The notes under the pieces are model-generated. The model saw only the letters and a list, made by a program, of their open reading frames with translations. It was not told the origin of the DNA and made no database searches. From Acetobacter ghanensis (GTDB taxonomy: Bacteria; Pseudomonadota; Alphaproteobacteria; Acetobacterales; Acetobacteraceae), in NCBI RefSeq assembly GCF_001499675.1, contig NZ_LN609302.1, positions 2,079,896 through 2,143,895 on the forward strand: DNA of 64,000 bases, given 5' to 3'. The stretch's first letter is position 1. Each line of letters begins with the position of its first letter. This document shows positions 52,846 to 61,511 of the stretch, piece by piece. Made by a program: the position numbers and the translations under genes.

Positions 52846-53364
52846 TTACTTCTTCTGGCTGTCTGAGGAAACCTGCTGCTCTGGATGCTGCAATGCGTTC
52901 AGCTGGCTGAGCAGGTCATGAATCCGCCGCTGCCGGTCACGCATCTGAGCGAGCTGGTCCGGCGTCAGCACATCATGAATCCGGCTGGCGGTCTGCAAAT
53001 GCCGCGCCTCCCGCTCTGCCCGCAGGGCCGCCATTTTCTGCTGTACCTGAGCAATTTTGTCCTGATCAAGCGGCCCCGGAGCGGTCAGCAGGTCCTCAAT
53101 CTGGGCATGAAGGTTTTCAAACTCTTCCTGCGTGTCCTGCGCCTGATCCTGATCATGCGCTTCCTTCAGAATCGTTGTGATCTGGTTGCGCTGCTTGCGG
53201 CTCAGGTCCAGCCCGTCCAGTGCATTACCGCCCGGCCCGCCGAACGTGGACCCCACGCCCATGCCACCGCCCCAGCCACCCGGCCCAGCCGCATGCGCCG
53301 ACAGACCAGAGAGAGAAAGCCCCGCGACCATTGCCGCAGCCAGTACACCATTGCTGATCTTCAT
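52846..53364 (-). CDS. Periplasmic Spy/CpxP-like LTxxQ protein
   Basis: About 172 residues with a signal peptide (MKISNGVLAAAMVAGLSLSGLSAHA, cleavage after AHA). A glycine-rich mature N-terminus is followed by long helices containing two LTxxQ-like elements: LDLSRKQRNQI near 53 and VLTPDQLAQMRDRQRRI near 130. This is the pattern of the Spy/CpxP periplasmic chaperones, although no Cpx system is seen nearby. The start ATG is at 53362-53364; an upstream open frame is ignored. It is predicted largely helical and charged. Confidence 0.82.
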   Translation of the reverse strand: MKISNGVLAAAMVAGLSLSGLSAHAAGPGGWGGGMGVGSTFGGPGGNALDGLDLSRKQRNQITTILKEAHDQDQAQDTQEEFENLHAQIEDLLTAPGPLDQDKIAQVQQKMAALRAEREARHLQTASRIHDVLTPDQLAQMRDRQRRIHDLLSQLNALQHPEQQVSSDSQKK

Positions 53365-53485
53365 GACCTGATTACTCTCCTGAAAAAACAGATACCTCTG
53401 TTTGATGTGACCAGAAAAACCATGAAACTCCAAGCCCCCGAACACCTTAGCACCCTTGCGCGCATGGCATTCTGGCACCCGATGC

Positions 53486-54241
53486 TCAGGGCCGCTTTAT
53501 AAACGCCTCAAACCGGGCTGCTGTTTCCAGCTCCTGCTGCATACGGGCAATGCGATCCGTCACCTCGGTGTCCTGCCCCCACACAGCCATCTGCTGGCGC
53601 TCATCAATTGTTGCGCAGGCAACCAGCTCCTCTACTGTGGCGGCCCCCTCCAACAGCGCCAGCCCAAGCACCAGACTCCCCAAGGCGGGAACAGCTACAC
53701 CCAGAACGGCCATCTGCGCATCCGTCAGACCCTGCATAACCACCCGGAGCGCCTGCAATGCCTCTGCAGACTGGCAGATGGGCATAACCCCCCGCGTGGT
53801 CTGGAATGTCACGCCATAGGTTTTGCCAAGCCATGCCAACCAAGGGTCCCACAGAGCGGCCTGTTCTGCTGCAAGCTTGCTGCTTGCGCCATCCCGGTAG
53901 CAGATCAGGTCACTATTGGCGTAAGCCAGCAGGCTTTCCAGAACCCCGGCACGCGCTTGTGGAATACGCTCCAGCATGGACCCGGCAATACCCGTTAGCG
54001 GCAGATCGTCCGGCGTAAAATACCCGTCCGCATTCTGCCCCGCAGCATCCCATTCGGCTGCCAGCGCCTCAGCTAGCGCACGCGAGGGCACACACAGCGC
54101 CGTCTTGCCGGGTAGGCGCACGCTACGCCCATCCAACTGCACGGCAAAACCGCCCTCCTGCTGCACAATTTCCACCTGCTTCCAGAAGCGTTTGCGCCCG
54201 GCTGGCGCCCGCCCGGGCAGACCTGTTGCGCTCCCGCTCAC
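53486..54241 (-). CDS. ATP12-family F1-ATPase assembly chaperone
   Basis: 251-residue protein. FWKQVEIVQQEGGFAVQLDGRSVRLPGKTAL is the ATP12 N-terminal signature, and LLAYANSDLICYR with WDPWLAWLGKTYG follows (about 105-150). ATP12 binds the F1 alpha subunit before assembly; it occurs in mitochondria and alphaproteobacteria. The start overlaps the AsmA gene stop by 4 bp. No atp genes are adjacent. Confidence 0.93.
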   Translation of the reverse strand: MSGSATGLPGRAPAGRKRFWKQVEIVQQEGGFAVQLDGRSVRLPGKTALCVPSRALAEALAAEWDAAGQNADGYFTPDDLPLTGIAGSMLERIPQARAGVLESLLAYANSDLICYRDGASSKLAAEQAALWDPWLAWLGKTYGVTFQTTRGVMPICQSAEALQALRVVMQGLTDAQMAVLGVAVPALGSLVLGLALLEGAATVEELVACATIDERQQMAVWGQDTEVTDRIARMQQELETAARFEAFIKRP

Positions 54242-56397
54242 CGGAACAGCCCCAGACCGTGCAGCATGTTCATAATCTTTTCCTCTTTACTGGCTTTTTT
54301 CTGGACCGTTGCAGGGTTGGGGCCATCAGCCCCTTCCCGCGCCGTGGCAAGGAGGGCCGTGCAGGAAGTTCCCTCGTCCGAGCCACTACCACCTATGGTA
54401 ATGCCGAACCGCCCATCATTCGCCGATGCCATACTGACCTGCGGATTTGCCCACGGACCTGTAACATGGAGGGAGGATGAGGCAGACGCGCCCCCCAGCA
54501 ACACCTGCGGCGCCAGTTGCATGTTCAGCTCATGCGTCCCGAGTGTAACACTCCCCTGCCCACGCAGGTGCAGAAAATCGCTCTCCAGCCCCAGTTGATC
54601 AATATGGGCCACACCGTCCGCAAACTGCGTGTGCACACCAAAGCAGCGGATGGGCATCTGCCCTTTGACCGGCACCTGCGGCCCAAGCATACGGCGTAAA
54701 AGAGCGCTGCCTATGCTACCATCCACCACAGACGCACCCAGATGCCCCGTCAGGCTGTTGCTACGGGCTGCTGCCGTGTCCCCCTGCGCTGATAGCGCCC
54801 CTACAAGCTGGACAGTCCCCTGCATATCCGGGGCAACGTGCAACCAGCTCTGCACCACAGCCAAAGGCAGGAACACGGAACGGGCAGAAGCCTCCACCTG
54901 CGGCTGCCCGCCGGACAGATCATAAACAAGGCGCGCCACCTGCTGCTGGCCATTGCCCACGGCATGAATGGGGTCCAGCGCCAGTCGGCCATTGCCAATG
55001 GCAACATGCGTTTGCACCTGCGACCATGCCACACCCTGCCAGTTCATGGCCTGAACCTGCACATCTCCGCTCATGGTTACGCCATGCAGCACATCGGCCA
55101 ATGTGTGGTTTTTAAACAGCGGCTGGGTTTTGTCGCTCTCCACATGGCCCGTTACCGTCAGGCCAGATACATCCGGCCATTGCGCACCAAATGCCAGATG
55201 GTCCAGCCTGCCCTGCACATCCAGCGCGGAATGTGCGGCGCTGACCGTGCCCTTGGCCTGCACTGCCGTATCGCCCTGCGTCAACGCCAGATCGACCGGC
55301 GCTTCGGCTTGAGCCTGCATCTGCATAAGCTGTTGCAGACTTCCGGCCGTTCCATTCAGGCCAACCGGCTGCGTACCCATCTGACCATCCACATGCAGGC
55401 TCAGAGGGTCTTCTGGTGTAGCGGCATCCACCACTACACGCGTAAGTGCCGCCTGTGGCAGCCAATGTGCCAGATCGACCCGGCCCGTACGCACATGCAG
55501 GCTCTGAACCTGCGGTGCATCCCCCCGACCACCCACTGTCAGATCCACCGAGAGATTTTGCCCATCCGGCAGGCTGGCATGAGGGAAAAAGACATTCAGG
55601 TCCTGCAACTGCCCAACAGACCCGCCGAGATGCAGATTGTACACGCGTTCATCACGCGGGGCGTTAATCACACCATCCAGATGAGCCATGCCAATGGAAT
55701 GCCCATTCTGGGTCAGGTTCAGCCGCAGTTGCATGGGCAGTTGGGCACCCAGCGGCCAGAATGGGCCTGTCTGCCCGGTCAGGCTAAAGCGCCCAGCCCC
55801 TTTTTCGCCCTGAATGTCCAGATCAGGGGCCGTGCCATCCAGCCCGCGCACACGTGCCCGGCTCAAACCGAATGTGCCCGAACGATGGGTTAACGCATCG
55901 TCCCACTGCACATTGGCCTGCAAAACCGTCAGGTCGGATACGCCCACATTCCAGTGCATCTGCGGCGCAACGGATTGGGATGTGCTACCCCCCTGTTCCG
56001 TCGTGGTGGGAGGGGTGAGCAGCCAGTCCGCCCGGCCATCACTCAGGCGGCGCAATGTCACCTTTGGGCCAATAACGCTGACATTTTCAAACGCGATACG
56101 GTGAGAAAATAGCGGCATGATGGAAAGCCGGGCACGCACCTGCTTGACCGCCAGCGCATCCGGGCCGCCATCCTCCACGCCGGACAGACGCACATTCTGC
56201 GCCTCCACCCACGGGAAGGGCAGCACCCACACATGCAGCGTGCCGATGCTCAGATGACGCCCCGTGCTCTGTTGCACGGCATCACTCAGCCGGGTTTTGA
56301 GCCACGTTGCATCCTGCGTTGCGGAAAAAATCGTCCCGCCACCAGCCGCCAGAACCACAACACCCGCAAGCAGGCCGATTTTCCACTTAAACCGCAT
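54238..56397 (-). CDS. AsmA-family protein
   Basis: About 719 residues with one N-terminal membrane anchor (MRFKWKIGLLAGVVVLAAGGGTIF) and a large periplasmic part rich in beta-strand repeats. The AsmA N-terminal pattern includes HLSIGTLHVWVLPFPWVEAQNVRLSG (about 50-75), and the conserved C-terminal AsmA region has LGLESDFLHLRGQGSVTLGTHELNMQLAP near 625. AsmA/TAM-like proteins help move lipids between membranes. The start ATG is at 56395-56397; the upstream frame would overlap the pseudouridine synthase gene. Confidence 0.88.
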   Translation of the reverse strand: MRFKWKIGLLAGVVVLAAGGGTIFSATQDATWLKTRLSDAVQQSTGRHLSIGTLHVWVLPFPWVEAQNVRLSGVEDGGPDALAVKQVRARLSIMPLFSHRIAFENVSVIGPKVTLRRLSDGRADWLLTPPTTTEQGGSTSQSVAPQMHWNVGVSDLTVLQANVQWDDALTHRSGTFGLSRARVRGLDGTAPDLDIQGEKGAGRFSLTGQTGPFWPLGAQLPMQLRLNLTQNGHSIGMAHLDGVINAPRDERVYNLHLGGSVGQLQDLNVFFPHASLPDGQNLSVDLTVGGRGDAPQVQSLHVRTGRVDLAHWLPQAALTRVVVDAATPEDPLSLHVDGQMGTQPVGLNGTAGSLQQLMQMQAQAEAPVDLALTQGDTAVQAKGTVSAAHSALDVQGRLDHLAFGAQWPDVSGLTVTGHVESDKTQPLFKNHTLADVLHGVTMSGDVQVQAMNWQGVAWSQVQTHVAIGNGRLALDPIHAVGNGQQQVARLVYDLSGGQPQVEASARSVFLPLAVVQSWLHVAPDMQGTVQLVGALSAQGDTAAARSNSLTGHLGASVVDGSIGSALLRRMLGPQVPVKGQMPIRCFGVHTQFADGVAHIDQLGLESDFLHLRGQGSVTLGTHELNMQLAPQVLLGGASASSSLHVTGPWANPQVSMASANDGRFGITIGGSGSDEGTSCTALLATAREGADGPNPATVQKKASKEEKIMNMLHGLGLFR

Positions 56398-56431
56398 ATT
56401 CCCTTTTCTCCCGCGCTGTATCCGTTGTCGC

Positions 56432-57415
56432 TCAACCGCCCTTGCGCGCAGGGGGAGGCGTTGTTCCGGGGATGAAGCCGAGCGCACGGAAGGTCTCACG
56501 CATATGCGGCGGCAGTTCAGCGCTCACAACCAGCCGACCACCCGCGGGGTGCGGCATATCCAGCTCCCGCGCATGGAGGTGCAACTGGTCCGTAAAGCCG
56601 GAAGGATGCGCCAACGCCCCACCATATTTGGGATCGCCCAGAATAGGCGTGCCAAGGGATTCGCAATGCACGCGCAACTGGTGCGTACGCCCGGTGAGGG
56701 GGGAAAGCCCAAGCCACGAGAACTTGCGGGCAGCCGAATCCAATACTTCGTATACCGTGCGGGCGGACTGGGCGTCCTCATCCTTACGGTCTGCGGCTAC
56801 AGTAATGGCTCCCGGACCAGCCCCGAGGCGGGCCAGAGGCTGGTCGATCTCGCCCGACAGCGGGTCCGGCCGACCGACAACAACAGCCCAGTATGTTTTT
56901 TTTACATCCCGCCCACGGAAGGAGGCCGCAAGCTTGGCAGCCACACCCGGCGTTCTGGCCAGCAGCAGCAGGCCCGATGTATCGCGGTCAATCCGGTGGA
57001 CCAGCCTTGGGCGCGGGTCTTCGGGGTTTTCGCGCAACCCATCGAGCATCATGTCCACATGGCGGGTAATGCCCGGACCACCCTGCACGGCAAGGCCGGA
57101 GGGCTTGTTGAGCACAATCAGGTGCTTGTCCTGATAGACGACCATGCGCTGAATTTCGCGCACCAGCTTGTCGTCCAGCGGGCGCGGCACATCGCGCGAG
57201 GGCTTGGCCGCCATGGGAATGGGGGGCACGCGCACGCTCTGCCCCGGCTCCAGCCGGGTGGAGGCCTCCACCCGTTTGCCCTCTACGCGAATCTGGCCTG
57301 TACGGCACAGTTTCTGGAGCGCACCCTGGGTAAGATGCGGGTAATGACGGCGGAAATAACGGTCGAGGCGGATGCCGGCCTCGTCCTCGCTCACGGTAAG
57401 ATTGACAACACTCAT
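56432..57415 (-). CDS. RluC/RluD-family pseudouridine synthase
   Basis: About 327 residues. An N-terminal S4 RNA-binding domain (VSEDEAGIRLDRYFRRHYPHL, ALQKLCRTGQIRVEGKRV) is followed by the catalytic domain with LVHRIDRDTSGLLLLAR, where Asp143 is the catalytic aspartate, and LTGRTHQLRVHCESLG. The layout fits RluC, which modifies 23S rRNA, but RluD cannot be excluded. The start ATG is at 57413-57415. It lies 10 bp after rarA on the same strand. Confidence 0.92.
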   Translation of the reverse strand: MSVVNLTVSEDEAGIRLDRYFRRHYPHLTQGALQKLCRTGQIRVEGKRVEASTRLEPGQSVRVPPIPMAAKPSRDVPRPLDDKLVREIQRMVVYQDKHLIVLNKPSGLAVQGGPGITRHVDMMLDGLRENPEDPRPRLVHRIDRDTSGLLLLARTPGVAAKLAASFRGRDVKKTYWAVVVGRPDPLSGEIDQPLARLGAGPGAITVAADRKDEDAQSARTVYEVLDSAARKFSWLGLSPLTGRTHQLRVHCESLGTPILGDPKYGGALAHPSGFTDQLHLHARELDMPHPAGGRLVVSAELPPHMRETFRALGFIPGTTPPPARKGG

Positions 57416-57425
57416 GCGCTGATAT

Positions 57426-58769
57426 TCACGACTGGCGCCGTTCCCGCAAGCGGGACCATGTATCCAGCCGATGTTTAACCTCCCGTTCGTAGCCTCTACC
57501 CGTTGGATTATAGAAGGTCTGGCGGCGCATGCCATCGGGGAAATAATTCTGCCCCGAGAAGCCTTCTTCCGTATCGTGGTCGTATTCGTAGCCCTTGCCG
57601 TAGCCAATATCCTGCATCAGCCGCGTGGGCGCGTTGAGAATATGGGCTGGCGGCATAAGGCTGCCCGTGGCTTTAGCTGCGCGGCGGGCCACGTTATATG
57701 CCTTGTAGGCTGCGTTGGATTTGGGGGCGGTGGCCAGATGCACCACAAGCTGGGCCAGTGCCAGTTCGCCCTCGGGGGAGCCTAAGCGTTCATACGTCTC
57801 CCACGCGGCCACTGCCAACGGGAGCGCGTTGGGGTCAGCCATGCCTACGTCCTCGGTGGCAAAGCGGGTCAGACGCCGGGCGAGATAACGCGGGTCTTCC
57901 CCCCCTTCCAGCATCCGGGCAAACCAGTACAGCGCGGCATCGGGGTCCGAACCACGGAGCGATTTGTGCAGGGCGGAAATAAGGTTGTAATGCTCCTCCC
58001 TGTCCCGGTCATACAGGACGGCCCTTTTGGCCAGCAGACGGGCCAGAGCCTGCGCATCCAGCGGCTTGGTGTTTTTCAGGCTCAGAACCTGCTCAACCAT
58101 GTTCAGCAGGTAGCGGCCATCCCCATCTGCCATGGCGCGCAATGTGGCCCGGCCATCCTCCGTCAGCGGCAGGGGATGCCCCGTTTCTTCCTCCGCTCTG
58201 GCCAGCAGGGCTTCAAGTGCCGGGTCATCCAGCCGATTGAGCACCATAACCTGACAGCGCGAGAGCAGGGCCGAGTTCAGGGCAAAGGAGGGATTTTCGG
58301 TCGTGGCGCCAACCAGCACAACGGTGCCATCCTCCACCACAGGCAAAAAGCCATCCTGCTGCGCGCGGTTGAAGCGATGAATTTCATCCACAAACAAAAG
58401 CGTGCCCACACCGCCCTGAGCAAGCTTACGGGCGGAATCGAACGCTTTTTTAAGGTCCGCCACGCCCGAAAACACGGCCGAAATCTGCATAAACCGCAAC
58501 CCGGCGGCCTGTGCCAGCAGGCGGGCTATAGTGGTTTTACCCACGCCCGGCCCACCCCACAAAATCAGGCTGGGCAGCGTGCCCCGTTCGAGCATGAGCG
58601 TAAGCGTGCCCTCCGGCCCAAGCAGATGCCCCTGCCCCACCACATCGGCCAGACAGGTTGGGCGCAAACGGTCCGCCAGCGGCTGGGTTGGCGTGGGCCT
58701 GCCGCCAGAGCGTGCGGGCGCGTGCCCACCTGCGGGGGCTGCTGCGCCAAACAGATCATCCCCCGTCAT
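57426..58769 (-). CDS. rarA: Replication-associated recombination protein A (RarA/MgsA)
   Basis: AAA+ ATPase of about 447 residues related to clamp loaders and eukaryotic WRNIP1, acting at stalled forks. After a disordered start, PLADRLRPTCLADVVGQGHLLG is diagnostic. Walker A is GGPGVGKTTIARLL near 78 and Walker B is LLFVDEIHRFNRAQQD near 123. The C-terminal part has MLEGGEDPRYLARRL. The start ATG is at 58767-58769 (MTGDDLFG). Confidence 0.95.
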   Translation of the reverse strand: MTGDDLFGAAAPAGGHAPARSGGRPTPTQPLADRLRPTCLADVVGQGHLLGPEGTLTLMLERGTLPSLILWGGPGVGKTTIARLLAQAAGLRFMQISAVFSGVADLKKAFDSARKLAQGGVGTLLFVDEIHRFNRAQQDGFLPVVEDGTVVLVGATTENPSFALNSALLSRCQVMVLNRLDDPALEALLARAEEETGHPLPLTEDGRATLRAMADGDGRYLLNMVEQVLSLKNTKPLDAQALARLLAKRAVLYDRDREEHYNLISALHKSLRGSDPDAALYWFARMLEGGEDPRYLARRLTRFATEDVGMADPNALPLAVAAWETYERLGSPEGELALAQLVVHLATAPKSNAAYKAYNVARRAAKATGSLMPPAHILNAPTRLMQDIGYGKGYEYDHDTEEGFSGQNYFPDGMRRQTFYNPTGRGYEREVKHRLDTWSRLRERRQS

Positions 58770-58873
58770 GCTGCTTGATGCCGTGTGCTCATGGCATTCA
58801 TACCCCCGGTCTCTCAAAATCGGCCCTGTTCGCATTATATCGCCATGCGCTGCGTGCTTTTCCAGTAGGGTGG

Positions 58874-59542
58874 CTATTCTTCCGGCTGTGCGGGCAGGTC
58901 AAACATGCTGGCGGGAATATCCGCCCCCGGATGCACATCAAACAGGGTAACCCGTGTCTCGCGCCCCTGCGCATCCAGCACACTCCACGACCGCAGGGCC
59001 AGTGGGGTTTCGTAAAAAACCAGTGTCAGGCTGCCATCTCCGGGGGAGGCCGTGCGCACCAGCCTGACTGCAACCAGCCCGGCCTCGTGCCGGAACGCGG
59101 TAATTGTTACCCCGTCTGACAAACTGACATGCTGGGCCAGCAGCAGCCCAAGGGGAGTGCGGTCCATGGGGATAACCGTGGTCTGGTCCAGTTGGCTGTC
59201 GCGGAACACAACCTTGCCCTGACAGGCTACCAGCAGCAACGGAGAAGGCGGGTCATACGCCAGCCGCATCTGCCCCGGTCGCTTCATCCACACCGTGCCG
59301 GTTGTGCGTTTGCCCTCCGCATCTATCTGCTGGATACGGGCCTGAAATGTGAGCGAACGGTTGAGCGCCTGCTCGATCTTAGCGACCCATGCCCGGTCAG
59401 CGGATGAAAGGTGCGCGGGCACGACGGAGGAAGACGTGGCTTCCGTTTCCGCCGCATTGCCTGCCTCCTGCGCGCACGCAACCCCTGTGGACAGGACCAG
59501 ACCGGCACTCAATGCTGCAACAGCGCGAAAAACAATGTTCAT
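58874..59542 (-). CDS. lolA: Outer-membrane lipoprotein carrier LolA
   Basis: 222-residue periplasmic protein with signal peptide MNIVFRAVAALSAGLVLSTGVACA. The LolA fold is seen in LTFQARIQQIDAEGKRTTGTVWMKRPGQMRLAYDPP (about 64-100) and the C-terminal WSVLDAQGRETRVTLFDV. LolA ferries lipoproteins such as BamE to the outer membrane. It lies 105 bp downstream-side of rarA's start, on the same strand, between ubiA and rarA. Confidence 0.88.
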   Translation of the reverse strand: MNIVFRAVAALSAGLVLSTGVACAQEAGNAAETEATSSSVVPAHLSSADRAWVAKIEQALNRSLTFQARIQQIDAEGKRTTGTVWMKRPGQMRLAYDPPSPLLLVACQGKVVFRDSQLDQTTVIPMDRTPLGLLLAQHVSLSDGVTITAFRHEAGLVAVRLVRTASPGDGSLTLVFYETPLALRSWSVLDAQGRETRVTLFDVHPGADIPASMFDLPAQPEE

Positions 59543-59588
59543 AAACGTGGCATCTCACTTTGTAGGGCCAGCAAAAAACGCAACGACC

Positions 59589-60530
59589 TCAGACAGCCAG
59601 CAGACCAACAGCCAGAGCCAGCGCAATGGTCAGGCCAATTTCCCGGTTGGAGCGGAACTGCGCAAGGCACAATGCCGGACGGGACGGGTCAACCGCCGCA
59701 GCCTGACGCCAGAAGAGCACGGCAGGCAACAGCAGAGCGGGCCAGAACAACTCCCCAGCCCCCGCCAGCAGACCGGCCACAACCAGCAGCAGCACCGTAA
59801 GCCCGTAACACACACCAATAAAGGAGCGCGCACGGCCAACCATAAGGCGCGAGGTAGACTTAACGCCTATGCGGGCGTCATCCTCCATGTCCTGAAAACC
59901 GTAGATCGTATCAAACCCAAGCTGCCAGACAATCGTGGCAGCATAAAGAGCGGCCTGTGCCCATGCCAGATGCCCGGCCGCTGCGGCATACCCCATGGGT
60001 GCACCGAAGCCGAACGTAAACCCCATGACAAGTTGCGGCCACCACGTAAAGCGCTTGGCCAACGGGTAAAGCGCCACCAGCACCAGCGAAGACACGCCCA
60101 GCAGCCAGGACAGGCTGTTAAGCTGTACCAACACGCCCAACCCAAGAGCCAGCAGCACTATAAGGAACGCCGCAGCCTGCCCCATACTCAACGCGCCCGA
60201 AGCCAGCGGCCGCCCCGCTGTGCGCGCAACCTGCCGGTCAATATCGCGGTCCCACATATCGTTTACCACGCAGCCCGCCGCCCGCATGACCAGACTGCCA
60301 ATGCCAAACAGCACAATGAGCCGCACACGCTCCAGCGGTGCAACCCCCTGCGGCAGCAGAATGCCCCATACGCCGGGTAACCACAGCAACCATGTGCCAA
60401 CGGGCCGATCAAGCCGCGCCAGTAATGCGTAGGCCTGAAGGGAGGGAGGGAGGCGGGCAATCCATCCCGTAACCCGGATGTCGGTATGGCTGGGAGAAGC
60501 AGACACGATTCTGATAAGGCCTCTGGTCAA
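59589..60530 (-). CDS. ubiA: 4-hydroxybenzoate polyprenyltransferase
   Basis: Membrane prenyltransferase of 313 residues, second step of ubiquinone synthesis. The first Asp-rich motif is CVVNDMWDRDIDRQVARTAGRPLASG near 90 and the second is FDTIYGFQDMEDDARIGVKSTS near 205. Eight or nine transmembrane helices. The length is normal. It is divergent from rsmE. Ubiquinone is the electron acceptor for the periplasmic dehydrogenases of acetic acid bacteria. Confidence 0.95.
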   Translation of the reverse strand: MTRGLIRIVSASPSHTDIRVTGWIARLPPSLQAYALLARLDRPVGTWLLWLPGVWGILLPQGVAPLERVRLIVLFGIGSLVMRAAGCVVNDMWDRDIDRQVARTAGRPLASGALSMGQAAAFLIVLLALGLGVLVQLNSLSWLLGVSSLVLVALYPLAKRFTWWPQLVMGFTFGFGAPMGYAAAAGHLAWAQAALYAATIVWQLGFDTIYGFQDMEDDARIGVKSTSRLMVGRARSFIGVCYGLTVLLLVVAGLLAGAGELFWPALLLPAVLFWRQAAAVDPSRPALCLAQFRSNREIGLTIALALAVGLLAV

Positions 60531-60674
60531 TGGTAACGGGCACCGTCAATTCCCCCTCCCTATGCCACAAACTGGCGCTGTCCATAACCTCCTGCCCGCC
60601 ACGCCTTTGCAAGACCGGGTGTTTCGTGCGTAAACCGACGCAGTTCCTCCGTTATGTGACTAGCCGCAGGATAT

Positions 60675-61448
60675 ATGACCGGCATGAATGGCCTCTCCCG
60701 CCTCCCCCGCCTGTATGTTGACCCCACCCTTCTGCCCGAAGCGCACGAAGGAGCCCCCTGCCCCATTCTGCCCGATCAGGCCCGTTACCTTGGCACTGTC
60801 CTGCGCAAAAAAGCGGGCGATCAGGTGCGTGTTTTCCATGCTGGCATGGGCGAATGGCTGGCCAGCATTGCCGGAATCCGCAAGGACCGTGGCAGTTTTA
60901 CGTTGGAACGCCAGCTCCGCCCCCCGCACGCCTGCCCGCCACTCCGTCTGGCCTTTGCCCTGCTCAAGCGGGATGCCACCGATCTGGTCCTGCGCATGGG
61001 GACGGAACTGGGGGTGACCGAGTTTCTGCCCCTTGTAACGGAGCGCACCAACACACATCGCATCAACCCCGACCGGCTCCACGCCATAGCCCTTGAGGCC
61101 GCCGAACAGTGCGAGCGACTGGACATACCCACCGTTGCCGAGGTGCAGACCCTGCCCACACTTTTGGGCAACTGGCCACAACACACAACACTGTTTGCCG
61201 CTATTGAGCGGCTGGACGAACGGCCAGCCTCTGGCCCACAGGCACCGCCCCCTGTCGCACAAGGCGACGGACTCCTGATTGGACCAGAAGGTGGGTTGAG
61301 TGATGCCGAGTGCCAAACCCTGCTCCAGCGCACCTTTGTAGCCCCGATTTCCCTTGGTTCGCTTGTGTTACGGGCCGATACCGCCGTGGTTGCCGGGCTT
61401 GCACTGCTGGGCCACAGCTTGCGCTCTGGCACTGTTTCATCACAATAA
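60675..61448 (+). CDS. rsmE: 16S rRNA (uracil-1498-N3)-methyltransferase RsmE
   Basis: SPOUT-class enzyme of 257 residues. The N-terminal PUA-like domain includes QARYLGTVLRKKAGDQVRVFHAG. The knot region has LLIGPEGGLSDAECQTL near 205 and SLGSLVLRADTAVVAGLALL. The start ATG follows AGGATAT; an ATG three codons later is possible. gshA follows 63 bp downstream, a pairing also seen in relatives. Confidence 0.94.
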   Translation: MTGMNGLSRLPRLYVDPTLLPEAHEGAPCPILPDQARYLGTVLRKKAGDQVRVFHAGMGEWLASIAGIRKDRGSFTLERQLRPPHACPPLRLAFALLKRDATDLVLRMGTELGVTEFLPLVTERTNTHRINPDRLHAIALEAAEQCERLDIPTVAEVQTLPTLLGNWPQHTTLFAAIERLDERPASGPQAPPPVAQGDGLLIGPEGGLSDAECQTLLQRTFVAPISLGSLVLRADTAVVAGLALLGHSLRSGTVSSQ

Positions 61449-61511
61449 GGCATTGCCTCCTGTCTTGCCCCGCAACCGCAAGGCTGTTTTTTTTGGGATA
61501 CAGAAAACCTC

